DNA of 38,126 nucleotides. It comes from a bacterium. GTDB taxonomy: Bacteria; B130-G9. Within the stretch, counting starts at the first letter, position 1. The number at the start of each line of letters is the position of its first letter. The stretch is taken from the NCBI GenBank assembly GCA_021160245.1, contig JAGHCW010000040.1, positions 1 through 38,126 of the forward strand. Direction: 5' to 3'. Position numbers and translations under genes: made by a program. Shown here piece after piece: positions 15,753-24,802 of this stretch. The notes beneath the pieces are model-generated. The model ran no database searches, was not told the DNA's origin, and saw only the letters and a program-made list of their open reading frames with translations.

Positions 15753-16652
15753 ATGCAGATCATTCAGGCGCATCTTGGAGAGACACTCGCGCTCTCTTGC
15801 GGACTCTGCTGGGCAATCGCGGTTTGCCTGTTCAAAAAGAGCGGAGAGACCATGCCGCCCATGTCGCTCAATCTCGTCAAAAACCTCGTCGCGGCGCTAC
15901 TCTTTGCGATTACTATGGCCGCATTCGACCAGCCAATTCTCATCGACGCGCCTCGAGAAGACTTTCTGCCAATAATCATCAGTGGCCTCGTCGGCATGGC
16001 TATCGCGGACAATCTCTTCCTCTCGAGCCTCAATAGAATCGGCGCTGGCCTATGGGCCATTATTGATTGCCTCTACACGCCAAGCGTCATAGTCCTTGCC
16101 TTCCTCTTTCTGGGCGAGAGGCTAACCGCTTCCGACCTGCTTGGCGCCGCCCTTGTGGTTGCCGCTATACTCATCGCATCAGTGAATATGGGCCAGCTAC
16201 GGCGCCTCAAAGGCCACGGCCTTACATCGGCAGTCCTCAAGGGTCTCCTGGGCATTGTCCTGATGGCAGTTGGAGGAATAATCCTTAAGCCTGTTCTCTC
16301 GAGGCAATCGCTGCTCTGGATAGTGCAGACAAGGCTCCTTGCTGCCACAATTGGACTCCTTCTGATCACGCTTCTGCGCAAAAATCGATGGCAGATTATC
16401 AAGGGAATGTGGCCCCGCGCAAACGTGCGCCATGTTCTACTCGGTTCCCTATTCGGACCATACGCAACTGTTCTATTATGGGTGGCCGGGATGAAATATA
16501 CTCAGGTCTCCATCGCGGCGATTCTCAACCAGATGAGCATTATCTTTATCTTCGTTTTCGCCGGCCTATTCCTGAAGGAGTCCCTGACAATGAGGAAGCT
16601 CGCCGCAATCGTCGTGGCCTTTCTTGGTGTTGTCATAGTGATTGGATTCTGA
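15753..16652 (+). CDS. EamA/DMT-family membrane transporter
   Basis: This 299-residue hydrophobic protein has about ten membrane helices arranged as two EamA repeats, roughly residues 8-140 and 160-299. Each repeat ends in the characteristic EamA pattern: SVIVLAFLFLGERLTASDLLGA in the first and IIFIFVFAGLFLKESLTMRKLAA in the second. Both have the conserved Glu before the last helix. The family exports or exchanges small metabolites, and the substrate cannot be told from sequence. ATG 15753 is preceded by only a weak GAGG. The gene converges with the minus-strand AsmA-like gene, with 8 bases between the stops and no obvious shared terminator. Confidence 0.9.
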   Translation: MQIIQAHLGETLALSCGLCWAIAVCLFKKSGETMPPMSLNLVKNLVAALLFAITMAAFDQPILIDAPREDFLPIIISGLVGMAIADNLFLSSLNRIGAGLWAIIDCLYTPSVIVLAFLFLGERLTASDLLGAALVVAAILIASVNMGQLRRLKGHGLTSAVLKGLLGIVLMAVGGIILKPVLSRQSLLWIVQTRLLAATIGLLLITLLRKNRWQIIKGMWPRANVRHVLLGSLFGPYATVLLWVAGMKYTQVSIAAILNQMSIIFIFVFAGLFLKESLTMRKLAAIVVAFLGVVIVIGF

Positions 16653-16660
16653 CGGCCGGA

Positions 16661-19600
16661 TTATTCATTGTCTTGGGGCTCGACGGTCAACAGACGACGG
16701 AATAGGGACTTGGTTCCCTCTTTGACCTTCTCGACGCCTACCGACTGGACATTGGGGTCCGCCAAGTCCCCATTGACGCGGAAATAGGATGCGATTAGCG
16801 TCTCGTTCTCGTGTGTTATGATCCTCCCCATCAGCGGTATCTTGCTCGCGATAATGCCCATCGTTGGCAGCAGAAAGACCCCTATGGACCCGTCGATCTT
16901 CATGTTGACCAGGTCAATGTCGCACATACCGGTCACCTTCATCGAACTGCCGTCGAGGAAAAGGTCGTCTGTGTGCAGCTGGCCATCTTTCAGAGTCGCC
17001 GTGCATCTCATCAAACTGTATGCCGTGCCGGTCGTTGCGAAATCCCGGAAATCCAGCTTGAACACCCTCAGAATATCGAGCAGAGAAAATATCTTCGAAA
17101 GCAGGCCGAACTTCTTTATTATCCCATCTCTCATCCGGATTCTGAATTGTCCGTCGGCCGACCGCAGAAGGCCGTCAGAATCATTGCCACAAGCTTGAAT
17201 ACGGCCCGAGATGTTTCCCTTGCCGGTCATAAAGGTCCTCTTGGCGCCAAGTAGGTCAAGCATCTCCTTCACGTCGTAATCATCGAGCGTGAAATCAGTC
17301 CGGATATCGAAGCCGCAAGCGGCAGATATGTCTGTCAGAAGAGAGATGCGGAGATTGCCTTGACAGAGAGCCAAGGTCAGGTCCTTAACGGATAGAGCGC
17401 CTCGGTCGATTGGCAGATCGAGGTTCAGCTTCCCAAATTCGTGGCCGTCAAACCTCAAATCGTCTATCCTTGTCGCAGCCTGGATACGCCCATCAGCAAG
17501 GAGTGGTGTTGACCAGAGCCAAGTCAGGTCCGAAGTCGTGACGGTTGCAGCTGAGGCGCCCGGTCGATTAGATTCCCTCGGAGACGCCGGCCAAAGCGCG
17601 GCCGCGATGTCCGCGATGTCGAGTCTTGGTGATTCTACGTCAAGCCGCAAGGCCGAATCTTTTAGCCTAGCCTCACCATCAATGCTCAAAGTGGATTTCC
17701 CGGCGCTAAAATTCATCTTCTTTACGCTTATCGTGTCCGAGGATGCCTCCACAAGAAGGTTCAAGTCACTGATGGCCTCGATTGCTCCGGCAAGCTGAAA
17801 GCCAACGTCTCTTGCGGTCAGTGTGGCGTGGAAATTATGCTGCTCTGAGTTATCGCCGCCCAGCATTCCAGCCAATTTCACTCCGAGCTCGCCTTTGGAC
17901 TTCCCAGGCTCAAGCATTGAGAAAAGGAACGTAAGATCGCTCGTCTTCAGGGCGCCATCGGCCAATTGTAGCTCCACTCCGGGGTTTTTCAGGTCCGCGA
18001 TATCTGCCGTGAATGAGAAGTTTGATGACCCGATGGTCAGCAGACCTTCTTCCATGAGGACACGCCTAAGCTCCGCAAGATGCCCGGCAAGACTGAGCCG
18101 CAACGCCTTTCCCTCCGGTTTGCAGATGACATCACCCCATGAAAGACGCGATCCCCCGAGGTCGAGGCGCGAGTTGAACTTGAGATCGGTGAGGCTTCCT
18201 CGCGCCTGAATCTCCAGGGCTGCGCGCTTGGATATGGCCACGTCCTCGGGCAGGAGTGAGCCCAATAGCGTCCTTATATCGAGAAGCGATGGCTTGCAGG
18301 CGATTTTGAGTTCGAGTTCATTCTTGTCCCAACCCCTGTCATTCAGCAGTGCTTTCAAAGGCTCTTTGAATTGGCCGGAGACCTCGAACTCGCTGCCTCC
18401 CAGCAGTCCCTTCAGGGACAATAGCCTGAGGGTCTCGTTCGCCATCTCAATGCGGCCGGAAAGACCAGTCAGGGGAAGCGGGAAGTCCTTATACTTGGCA
18501 GTCAGGTCCTGAACGTCGGCGCCGACCTCATATTGCAGGCTCTCCGGCTCACTTAGGGGAAATCGGGCGCTCATCAGAGTACTTATCTTGCCAGATAAGA
18601 CATCGAGCTTAAGACTTGCTTGCTGAAGCGCCAAAGGCATAACTTCCGCACCAAGCAATCGATCGACCGTCTGGGCGTCGATCTCCAATGCGATCCCAGC
18701 CTCGAATAGGTGTTCGGCCATCGAGTCGCCTCGCCCTGCAGATTGCTCTGATTGTCTTGCAGGCGACATGAGCCTTGCCCAACCGGATATCTCACCGTCG
18801 GATTCCAAATCCGCAAATGGAGGGAAGAAAGCTGTAGCATTTTGCACCTTAGTCTCGCGTAAATAGGCGGATAGGTTGCACCGAGGTTGCGATGGCGATG
18901 TTATATCGCCGGTGAGTTGTATTGATATGCCGCCCATATCCAATCGCGAATCGCTTATTATGATCTTCTCAAACTCCTTGATAACGCCAGAAAGACTAAA
19001 ATTGCACTTCTCGTTGGTGGGCTTCCAGAGGATGTCTCCGAAACGAATGTCGAGCTCTTTCATATCCGTTGAGAGGGCGAGTTTTATCCCCTCGGGAGAT
19101 GAGCCGAGTCTGACAACCAGAGTTGGGATGCCGCTCATTGTCAGTTCCTCCGCGTCAATCGCTCCAAGCCTTGCGAGCAGATGTGGCAGAGCGAGCTCGA
19201 CGCGGCCGTTGGTCTCCCAAGTTGGGGTCTCGTCGAAAGGAGCGTCCATGTGAAGGTCAGCTATGACGGATGATTGATCGTCTAGCTGCGCCTTAAGATC
19301 GGCAACAAGCGCGTCGTTTGATAGTTTGACCTCGGCCGAGGCGCCTCTGAGTTGAAAGCCGGAAGCGTCATGTCGAAGCCCCCCGTCGGAGAGACCGAAG
19401 GTGGCTAGAAACTCCGCCCTATATGGTCTGGCTAGGAATGACAGGACTTTCACGCCCGCTCTTATGTTACCCTCCGCACGGCCAAGCTCCATCATGGCGC
19501 CCGAGACGGACGAGAGTGACGGGATTGCGTCTGAGACACGCTGGAAGCTGAGTAGTGACGAGGTCGCCCGAGCGCCAACGACCACTACTGCATCAAGCGC

Positions 19601-21142
19601 TCGCTTGTTCAAGTTGCTGCTTGTCCGCATAACGCTCGAAATATCGACCGGCAACATCTCGACATCCTTCATAAACCCGATACCGCATTCGCCCTCAAGT
19701 GGAATCGGAGCCTTCAGAACTCCATCAACTAGCACTCCGGCATTGCCCCGAATATTCTCAAAGCACACGACGCCGTTGCGTATTGAGACAAGGCTCTCCA
19801 CGGTGTTTGCAGAAATCCCCTTAAAAGCCGGCGAGACTGCCCCACCCGTCAACCGACATGAAGCCGAGAGCTGCGCTGGAAAAAGCGACGCTGACGAGCT
19901 CAAATCCGAGACCTTGCCCCTCAATTCTGCCGAGAGGTCGCAGAGCTCGCCTGATATGTCCATGGCTTTGAACTCGTCGCTAGTATCTGTGGGCAGCAGC
20001 GGAGCCGGTATCAAATCTAGGATAGTCTTGACCGGTATGGAGCGCAACGAGATCGAGCCTTGTACTTCTGCCCGATCCGAAAGCCAGTTACTAATATCGG
20101 CCTCACCCTTCGCCACCGAATCGTCCAGCTTGACAACAAGCTGGCGCAAGGACATTCGCTCCGAATTCAAGTCAGCAGAGAATGAAATCTCAGCGTGATG
20201 CCCTTGAGGCGGGCGGAGTTGATTCAGGCTTTTTGAAAGCCAAAGGTCTGAGACATTGATCTCGCCATGCGCCGTCGCTTGCTCGTGACAAACCTTCGCC
20301 AACTTCAATCGCAGGTCTAGTGAACCGTGCACTCCGGCTTCCCGTAGTTCAGGTGAGAGGCATGGGCGTAGAGAAGCGATGAGAACATCCGTTGCTATCA
20401 ATTCGCCAGTGAGAGATATGCCGGACTCCGCAGATTGCATATCGCCGCAAGAGGGCGCTATATTGAAAGAGCCTCGAGCCTCGCCGGCACGCCCTTCCTT
20501 TCCGAGCTTATATGACATCTCGACCTCAAAAGGCCTATATGAGTTCATACCCATAACTGACACCTCAAGGTCCGACAACGTCGTCACTCTCACCCGGGAA
20601 TCATCGGCTGCAGCATCATAGAAGACCATCTGCCCGTCACTTATGAAGATAGATAGACTATTCGGCAGCTCATCCACCGTATCCAGAAATCCGAACGGAT
20701 TCTTAACCGCCAGCAACTCAAATGGGTTCAGCGCCTCGTCATTCTTCTCGTGCTCGACACCAGAGACTTTCGCAGAGTCTCGGATTATCCGGATAAGTGG
20801 GCTGTAAACGTGAGCCTCCTCAACCAGTACCCGCCCGCAAATTAGCGAGAAGAAATCGAGATCGACCCTTACGCTCTCGATCTCAAACGTCTCTATTGCG
20901 TCGCTTGCATGGGCTATTCTGATGTCCGATGCCACAAAGCTCAGGTCGGGAAATATGGCGATATGGCCGTGGCCAATCGTGACTTTCAAGCCCGTTGCGT
21001 TCGATAGACTCCTCGCAAGGTCGTGCGCAACGCCGTCGAGGCTAATGAAGTGGGGAACGACAAGAAGCGCTAGAATGAGCAGCAAGAGCACGGCCGCTGA
21101 CCAAGTGATGAGTCTGCTGCGCATTATTCTTGACCAATTCAT
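16661..21142 (-). CDS. AsmA-family envelope protein (large)
   Basis: This 1493-residue protein has one N-terminal membrane helix (SAAVLLLLILALLVVPHFI). A long beta-rich periplasmic part begins with an AsmA-type N-domain (GLKVTIGHGHIAIFPDLSFVASDI). The C-terminus has the AsmA/YhdP-type ending: GRIQACGN, then FGLLSKIFSLLDIL, MKVTGMCDIDLVNMKIDGSI and FRVNGDLADPNVQ. AsmA-like proteins form long hydrophobic grooves that bridge inner and outer membranes and are implicated in phospholipid transport. ATG 21142 is chosen because GGGAGAGA lies about 10 bases upstream. The upstream GTG at 21175 would add 11 residues without a site. It lies 102 bases downstream of batE on the same strand and may be the last gene of that operon. 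Confidence 0.88.
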   Translation of the reverse strand: MNWSRIMRSRLITWSAAVLLLLILALLVVPHFISLDGVAHDLARSLSNATGLKVTIGHGHIAIFPDLSFVASDIRIAHASDAIETFEIESVRVDLDFFSLICGRVLVEEAHVYSPLIRIIRDSAKVSGVEHEKNDEALNPFELLAVKNPFGFLDTVDELPNSLSIFISDGQMVFYDAAADDSRVRVTTLSDLEVSVMGMNSYRPFEVEMSYKLGKEGRAGEARGSFNIAPSCGDMQSAESGISLTGELIATDVLIASLRPCLSPELREAGVHGSLDLRLKLAKVCHEQATAHGEINVSDLWLSKSLNQLRPPQGHHAEISFSADLNSERMSLRQLVVKLDDSVAKGEADISNWLSDRAEVQGSISLRSIPVKTILDLIPAPLLPTDTSDEFKAMDISGELCDLSAELRGKVSDLSSSASLFPAQLSASCRLTGGAVSPAFKGISANTVESLVSIRNGVVCFENIRGNAGVLVDGVLKAPIPLEGECGIGFMKDVEMLPVDISSVMRTSSNLNKRALDAVVVVGARATSSLLSFQRVSDAIPSLSSVSGAMMELGRAEGNIRAGVKVLSFLARPYRAEFLATFGLSDGGLRHDASGFQLRGASAEVKLSNDALVADLKAQLDDQSSVIADLHMDAPFDETPTWETNGRVELALPHLLARLGAIDAEELTMSGIPTLVVRLGSSPEGIKLALSTDMKELDIRFGDILWKPTNEKCNFSLSGVIKEFEKIIISDSRLDMGGISIQLTGDITSPSQPRCNLSAYLRETKVQNATAFFPPFADLESDGEISGWARLMSPARQSEQSAGRGDSMAEHLFEAGIALEIDAQTVDRLLGAEVMPLALQQASLKLDVLSGKISTLMSARFPLSEPESLQYEVGADVQDLTAKYKDFPLPLTGLSGRIEMANETLRLLSLKGLLGGSEFEVSGQFKEPLKALLNDRGWDKNELELKIACKPSLLDIRTLLGSLLPEDVAISKRAALEIQARGSLTDLKFNSRLDLGGSRLSWGDVICKPEGKALRLSLAGHLAELRRVLMEEGLLTIGSSNFSFTADIADLKNPGVELQLADGALKTSDLTFLFSMLEPGKSKGELGVKLAGMLGGDNSEQHNFHATLTARDVGFQLAGAIEAISDLNLLVEASSDTISVKKMNFSAGKSTLSIDGEARLKDSALRLDVESPRLDIADIAAALWPASPRESNRPGASAATVTTSDLTWLWSTPLLADGRIQAATRIDDLRFDGHEFGKLNLDLPIDRGALSVKDLTLALCQGNLRISLLTDISAACGFDIRTDFTLDDYDVKEMLDLLGAKRTFMTGKGNISGRIQACGNDSDGLLRSADGQFRIRMRDGIIKKFGLLSKIFSLLDILRVFKLDFRDFATTGTAYSLMRCTATLKDGQLHTDDLFLDGSSMKVTGMCDIDLVNMKIDGSIGVFLLPTMGIIASKIPLMGRIITHENETLIASYFRVNGDLADPNVQSVGVEKVKEGTKSLFRRLLTVEPQDNE

Positions 21143-21244
21143 CTTTATTCTCTCTCCCAGCGCGCATAATACCACTTACTATGTTGCATTATTGCAAAGT
21201 TCTAGCAAGGAGTCGCCGGCCGGAGGTCTTAGGTGACAGAAGGC

Positions 21245-22078
21245 TTAAATAGTAGCAAGTGACTCCTTTGGAAGCCAGCCGGAGAGCCCAGAAGGAATGC
21301 TAATCTGCCGCCAGCCCTCTTTGGTTGTGTGAATTCGCGCAGAAGTGCCGCTATGCAGCTCAAAGACCTCGGCGAAATCCTCAGAAGGCCCGCTCCTGAC
21401 TTTGACCTGCTTGGCCACGACTATGCCGCTCTCCAGGTTCGAGGCGTACGCCTTGACCAGAGTGTTGGTCCCGCAATAGAGAAGCAAAATCAGAGACACG
21501 ATGAGAACTCGTTTTGATATTTTGATGATGACATTCCTCGCTCCGCTGTTATCTGTCTTGAGAAGCGTGTCCCTCGTGATCAGAATCACCGCGAGCGAGA
21601 GCATCACCAATAAATATAGCACGAGTGAGATGATCGTCCACTCGTTGAGGCTCAACATTGAATGGACACCAACCAGCAGCTCTGAGACGATATTGCGGTC
21701 CGCCGGCTCGGTCTTGTCGATGATGTTTGCTCTCGCCAGTTTCAGATTGTGCGCTATCGAATCGTCTCGCGGCGAGATGCGCTTGGCCTTTTCGTAATAG
21801 AGAATAGCCCGCCCAAAATCACCCATTCTGAAGTATGAATTGGCTAAATTGTAAAAGAGATCAGCATTATGCCAGTCAGCAAAAACCAGGGTCAGGAATC
21901 TGTCCTTTGCGCCCTCGTAGTCTTTCTGCTCGTAGTGGATACAACCCTCGTTATAGAGATCGATAGCGGTTTTTGGGTCAGGCTCGGAGAACGCTAGGCC
22001 AGAAAACGCAGGCAAGAGAATTAGGGCGAGCGCGCAAATACTAAGCAAAGATGTGCGATTTAGAATAGGCACTCTCAT
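21245..22078 (-). CDS. batE: BatE-like TPR/SH3 protein
   Basis: This 277-residue protein has a signal or anchor sequence at residues 5-30 and two or three TPR units (about 35-115: AIDLYNEGCIHYEQKDYEGAKDRF, then LFYNLANSYFRMGDFGRAILYYEKA). Two membrane helices follow (about 140-165 and 190-210). A bacterial SH3 domain is at the C-terminus (VRSGPSEDFAEVFELHSG, ending GWLPKES). This layout is typical of BatE, the last gene of Bacteroides-aerotolerance operons. Its ATG overlaps the batD stop as ATGA, so the two are translationally coupled. The complex probably works at the inner membrane facing the periplasm. Its molecular job is not settled in the family. Confidence 0.83.
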   Translation of the reverse strand: MRVPILNRTSLLSICALALILLPAFSGLAFSEPDPKTAIDLYNEGCIHYEQKDYEGAKDRFLTLVFADWHNADLFYNLANSYFRMGDFGRAILYYEKAKRISPRDDSIAHNLKLARANIIDKTEPADRNIVSELLVGVHSMLSLNEWTIISLVLYLLVMLSLAVILITRDTLLKTDNSGARNVIIKISKRVLIVSLILLLYCGTNTLVKAYASNLESGIVVAKQVKVRSGPSEDFAEVFELHSGTSARIHTTKEGWRQISIPSGLSGWLPKESLATI

Positions 22079-23940
22079 TGCGTCTTCGCCTCGTCAATTC
22101 GGTTTGCGGGTTTGAGCTTCTCCAACGTTGTGATGACTTCCTCAATTTTCAATAACACCTCGTTCATCTCCTCCTCAGTGCTGTTTTGCGCGGAGAACCT
22201 GTGAAAATCACACAGCTCAAAGCACTCGGCCGCAAGTGAAGACGCCTTCTTGCCCTCCGCCGAATCGCCCACGAGAGAGCCAATGGTCATCGCGCTGATG
22301 CCAGGGGCCGGCACGTCGAATCGCACGGCCAAATAACCAGTGAGCAATTTCGCGACTTGCGAATAGAATTCGCCGGCGGCCTCAGGCCGCATCACGGCCC
22401 TAGCTCTCTTGAGCTCCCGCCTCGCATGTTTGCCTGCGGCCTTGATCCGAGCGACCCCGGTATCTCTGAATAGACTCCGATGAGCGATCCCCTTCGCCCA
22501 AATCGCGAATACAAAGAGCGCGGGAAGGAAGAGCAACCACTTCGTAACAGGGCGTCGAAATAGGTCCTGAGGGGAACTTCTGAATCCTGTCATCTTGGGC
22601 TTTATGTGATGAATATCGGTCGCGAGCTGCGAGACGCCCGCTTTCTGGGGAAGACCCCCACCCGAGCCTTGAGCGGTCGCCGGTGGCAGCGAGCCGGTCA
22701 CCGTTATGGAGATGGCTCTCGTGCTAACAGTCCGATATCGCCTCGTCTTCGGGTCGAAATATGTGAACTCGACAATTGGCAGGGAACGAATGCCCGGCTG
22801 CTTGGGAACCATGACGAACTCGAATGTCTTGCTCCCCTTTATGGGCGAGGTCTTGCGATTGATGACCTCCCTGACGTCTGGTTCATACTTATCAAAGCCG
22901 TCAACTGTGGGCAATTCGATTCGCGGAATCGTCTGCACATTGCCTGTGCCCCAAATCTTTATGTGAAAAGTGAGCGGCTTCCCAACGTCCACACTCGTCT
23001 TGTCCACGTTTCCCACAATTGAGAATTGTCCGACCGCGCCAGAAAAGCCCTCCGGCGCGCCTTCAGGCAACGGCATAACGGAGATTACTATCGGCTCAGT
23101 CCTCAGTTTCTTCGGCCGCATCTGTCCGGAACGCCCAAACGGGTTCCTGAAAGAGAAGAACGTATCGAAGGTGCAGTCAATTGTCGCCGGGCCGATCTTC
23201 TGTTTTCCTGTCTTGGTTGGAAATACCGCCGTCTTGATCTCCTGAACCCTATATCGCTTGCCATCAACAACTGCCTTGTACGACCTACGCTCCTCAATAT
23301 CCTCCTTCCAAAAATTCGTGCAGGCCGGCGGAGTGTAATCTGCCGATGCCAGATCGGTTCTGGTGTAGAGCTTGAAAGTCAACGTAATCTGCTCACCCAG
23401 AAAGACCTCGTTCTTGTCGGCAGTAAGATGAACGAAGATGTTCTCATCGCCGGCCGCCGCCGGAAAACGCTCGGGCTCCCCCCTACCCGCTGGCGGCGTT
23501 TGACCTGCTCGTGGCCTTAGAACTCTTGCCTCGCTTGAGCCGCTCTTGGGTTCCAGCACGTTGATTGTTATCGGCGCCGTTTTCAGCCTCTTTGCGCCCG
23601 CCCGCGCTGTAATAGTAGGGATTGTGTTCCTGCCGCTCTTCTCTGGCCTGAGAACATAAGTGTACCGCGTGCTCGATTTGACCTGCATGTTGATTATCGT
23701 CATGCTTCTTGACGTGCTGCGCGAGACTATCGTGAAGCTTCCGGAGATATCCGGCATCTCCGGCTCGCCATCGATATCGGTGGCGGTTACCGTCAGCGTA
23801 ACTAGATCATCCAGAGAGAGGGTCCTCTTGCTGATCGTCGCATCAAGCGATGCCTCAGCTCCAAACGCCGAGCCGACAGCGAGAAGACAGAAAAGCCCTA
23901 TGAATGAAAAAACCGAAACCGCGCGACCGAACGAAACCAC
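22075..23940 (-). CDS. batD: BatD family protein
   Basis: This 621-residue protein carries a signal peptide (VFSFIGLFCLLAVGSAFGAEA). Several beta-sandwich domains follow (LDATISKRTLSLDDLVTLTVTATD, and a second motif HLTADKNEVFLGEQITLTFKLY). Near residue 500 there is a C-terminal membrane helix (KWLLFLPALFVFAIWA), then a cytoplasmic helical tail. This is the standard BatD arrangement. I use GTG 23940 because AAGGA lies 6 bases upstream. TTG 23946 would be 1 base from it. The GTG overlaps the batC stop TAG by one base, and the stop overlaps batE as ATGA. BatD is thought to scaffold the Bat complex on the periplasmic side. Confidence 0.88.
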   Translation of the reverse strand: MVSFGRAVSVFSFIGLFCLLAVGSAFGAEASLDATISKRTLSLDDLVTLTVTATDIDGEPEMPDISGSFTIVSRSTSRSMTIINMQVKSSTRYTYVLRPEKSGRNTIPTITARAGAKRLKTAPITINVLEPKSGSSEARVLRPRAGQTPPAGRGEPERFPAAAGDENIFVHLTADKNEVFLGEQITLTFKLYTRTDLASADYTPPACTNFWKEDIEERRSYKAVVDGKRYRVQEIKTAVFPTKTGKQKIGPATIDCTFDTFFSFRNPFGRSGQMRPKKLRTEPIVISVMPLPEGAPEGFSGAVGQFSIVGNVDKTSVDVGKPLTFHIKIWGTGNVQTIPRIELPTVDGFDKYEPDVREVINRKTSPIKGSKTFEFVMVPKQPGIRSLPIVEFTYFDPKTRRYRTVSTRAISITVTGSLPPATAQGSGGGLPQKAGVSQLATDIHHIKPKMTGFRSSPQDLFRRPVTKWLLFLPALFVFAIWAKGIAHRSLFRDTGVARIKAAGKHARRELKRARAVMRPEAAGEFYSQVAKLLTGYLAVRFDVPAPGISAMTIGSLVGDSAEGKKASSLAAECFELCDFHRFSAQNSTEEEMNEVLLKIEEVITTLEKLKPANRIDEAKTQ

Positions 23941-24782
23941 TACCAATCCTTCTCAACAGCCACTGAGCCTGAGCTCTTCTTATGCAGCGTTTCCTGCACC
24001 TGCTCCTCTTGCTCCCTGAGCGCTGCAAGAATCTGCTCAATCTGATCTTTTGTCAACTGCTGCTGCTTCTTCTTTGCATCCTCCTGCTGGGCCTGTTGCT
24101 GTTTCTCCTCTTCCTTCTGCTGATTCTGCTGTTCGTCCTTTGGCTTTTCATTCTCCTGCTTTGTATCCTCTTTCTGATCCTGCTTTTTATCTTTCTGGTC
24201 ATCTCCTGTCTGACCAGATTGGTTCTCTTTGTCCTGCTCTTTCTTATCCTCGTCCTTCTTGTCCTGTTGGTTCTGGTCTTGCTGATTCTGTTGCTCCTGC
24301 TGCTCCTGCTGCTCCTTTGCTCGAAGCGCAAGCTCAAGATTGAACCTCGCCGCCTCATCACCAGCATCCAGAAGCAGAGCCTTCTGATACGACTCAATCG
24401 CAGCATCAAGGTCGCCAGCCTTGAACGAGGCGTTGCCCATGTTGTACGTCGCGTATCGACTCAGCCGCTCATCATCTCCCTGAGCCGAGATATGATAGCC
24501 CGCCCGCGCGTCGTCGAACTTGCCTTGCTTGTAAAGGACATTACCAAGATTATACTGCAAACTGGGGCTATCAGGCATCTCAACTTGCGCCTCAGTAATC
24601 CTGCGAAGCGCCTCGTCATATTTCTGCTCGTTATATAGTTTCTGGGCCTGCTCGATCTGCTGGGAGGGCTTGTCCTTCCATGTGAGCGCGGCCGTGAACA
24701 CGAAAACTCCGGCCAGCGCGGCAATCGACAGAATGCTCGTCAATGCCCAAAGACTGGCCTCTCCTGAACCTCTTAACCTCAT
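23940..24782 (-). CDS. batC: BatC-like TPR protein with a charged, Gln-rich tail
   Basis: This is a 280-residue protein with one N-terminal membrane helix and three TPR-like units (about residues 45-155: SLQYNLGNVLYKQGKFDDARAGY, then YATYNMGNASFKAGDLDAAIESY). A low-complexity tail rich in Gln, Glu, Lys and Asp follows (about 158-255) before a last helix. I chose ATG 24782, with AGGAG 5 bases upstream. ATG 24806 in the same frame overlaps the preceding stop as ATGA and is a credible alternative. The charged tail produces a long artefactual Leu-rich open frame on the opposite strand. The TPR part likely binds the other Bat proteins. Confidence 0.83.
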   Translation of the reverse strand: MRLRGSGEASLWALTSILSIAALAGVFVFTAALTWKDKPSQQIEQAQKLYNEQKYDEALRRITEAQVEMPDSPSLQYNLGNVLYKQGKFDDARAGYHISAQGDDERLSRYATYNMGNASFKAGDLDAAIESYQKALLLDAGDEAARFNLELALRAKEQQEQQEQQNQQDQNQQDKKDEDKKEQDKENQSGQTGDDQKDKKQDQKEDTKQENEKPKDEQQNQQKEEEKQQQAQQEDAKKKQQQLTKDQIEQILAALREQEEQVQETLHKKSSGSVAVEKDW

Positions 24783-24802
24783 AAAAACTCCTAATTCCCT
24801 CA

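Noticed and set aside
19401-20198. 265-codon plus-strand frame
   Set aside because: It is antisense to the AsmA-like gene, with Ser/Thr-rich shadow composition and no motif.
24020-24330. Possible microsatellite-like CTG/CTT repeat array
   Set aside because: The pattern is the low-complexity charged tail of batC, with varied units and an intact frame, not a tandem DNA repeat.
23982-24638. 218-codon plus-strand Leu-rich frame resembling a membrane protein
   Set aside because: It is the reverse complement of the Gln/Glu/Lys-rich tail of batC. CAG/GAG/AAG codons read as CTG/CTC/CTT.
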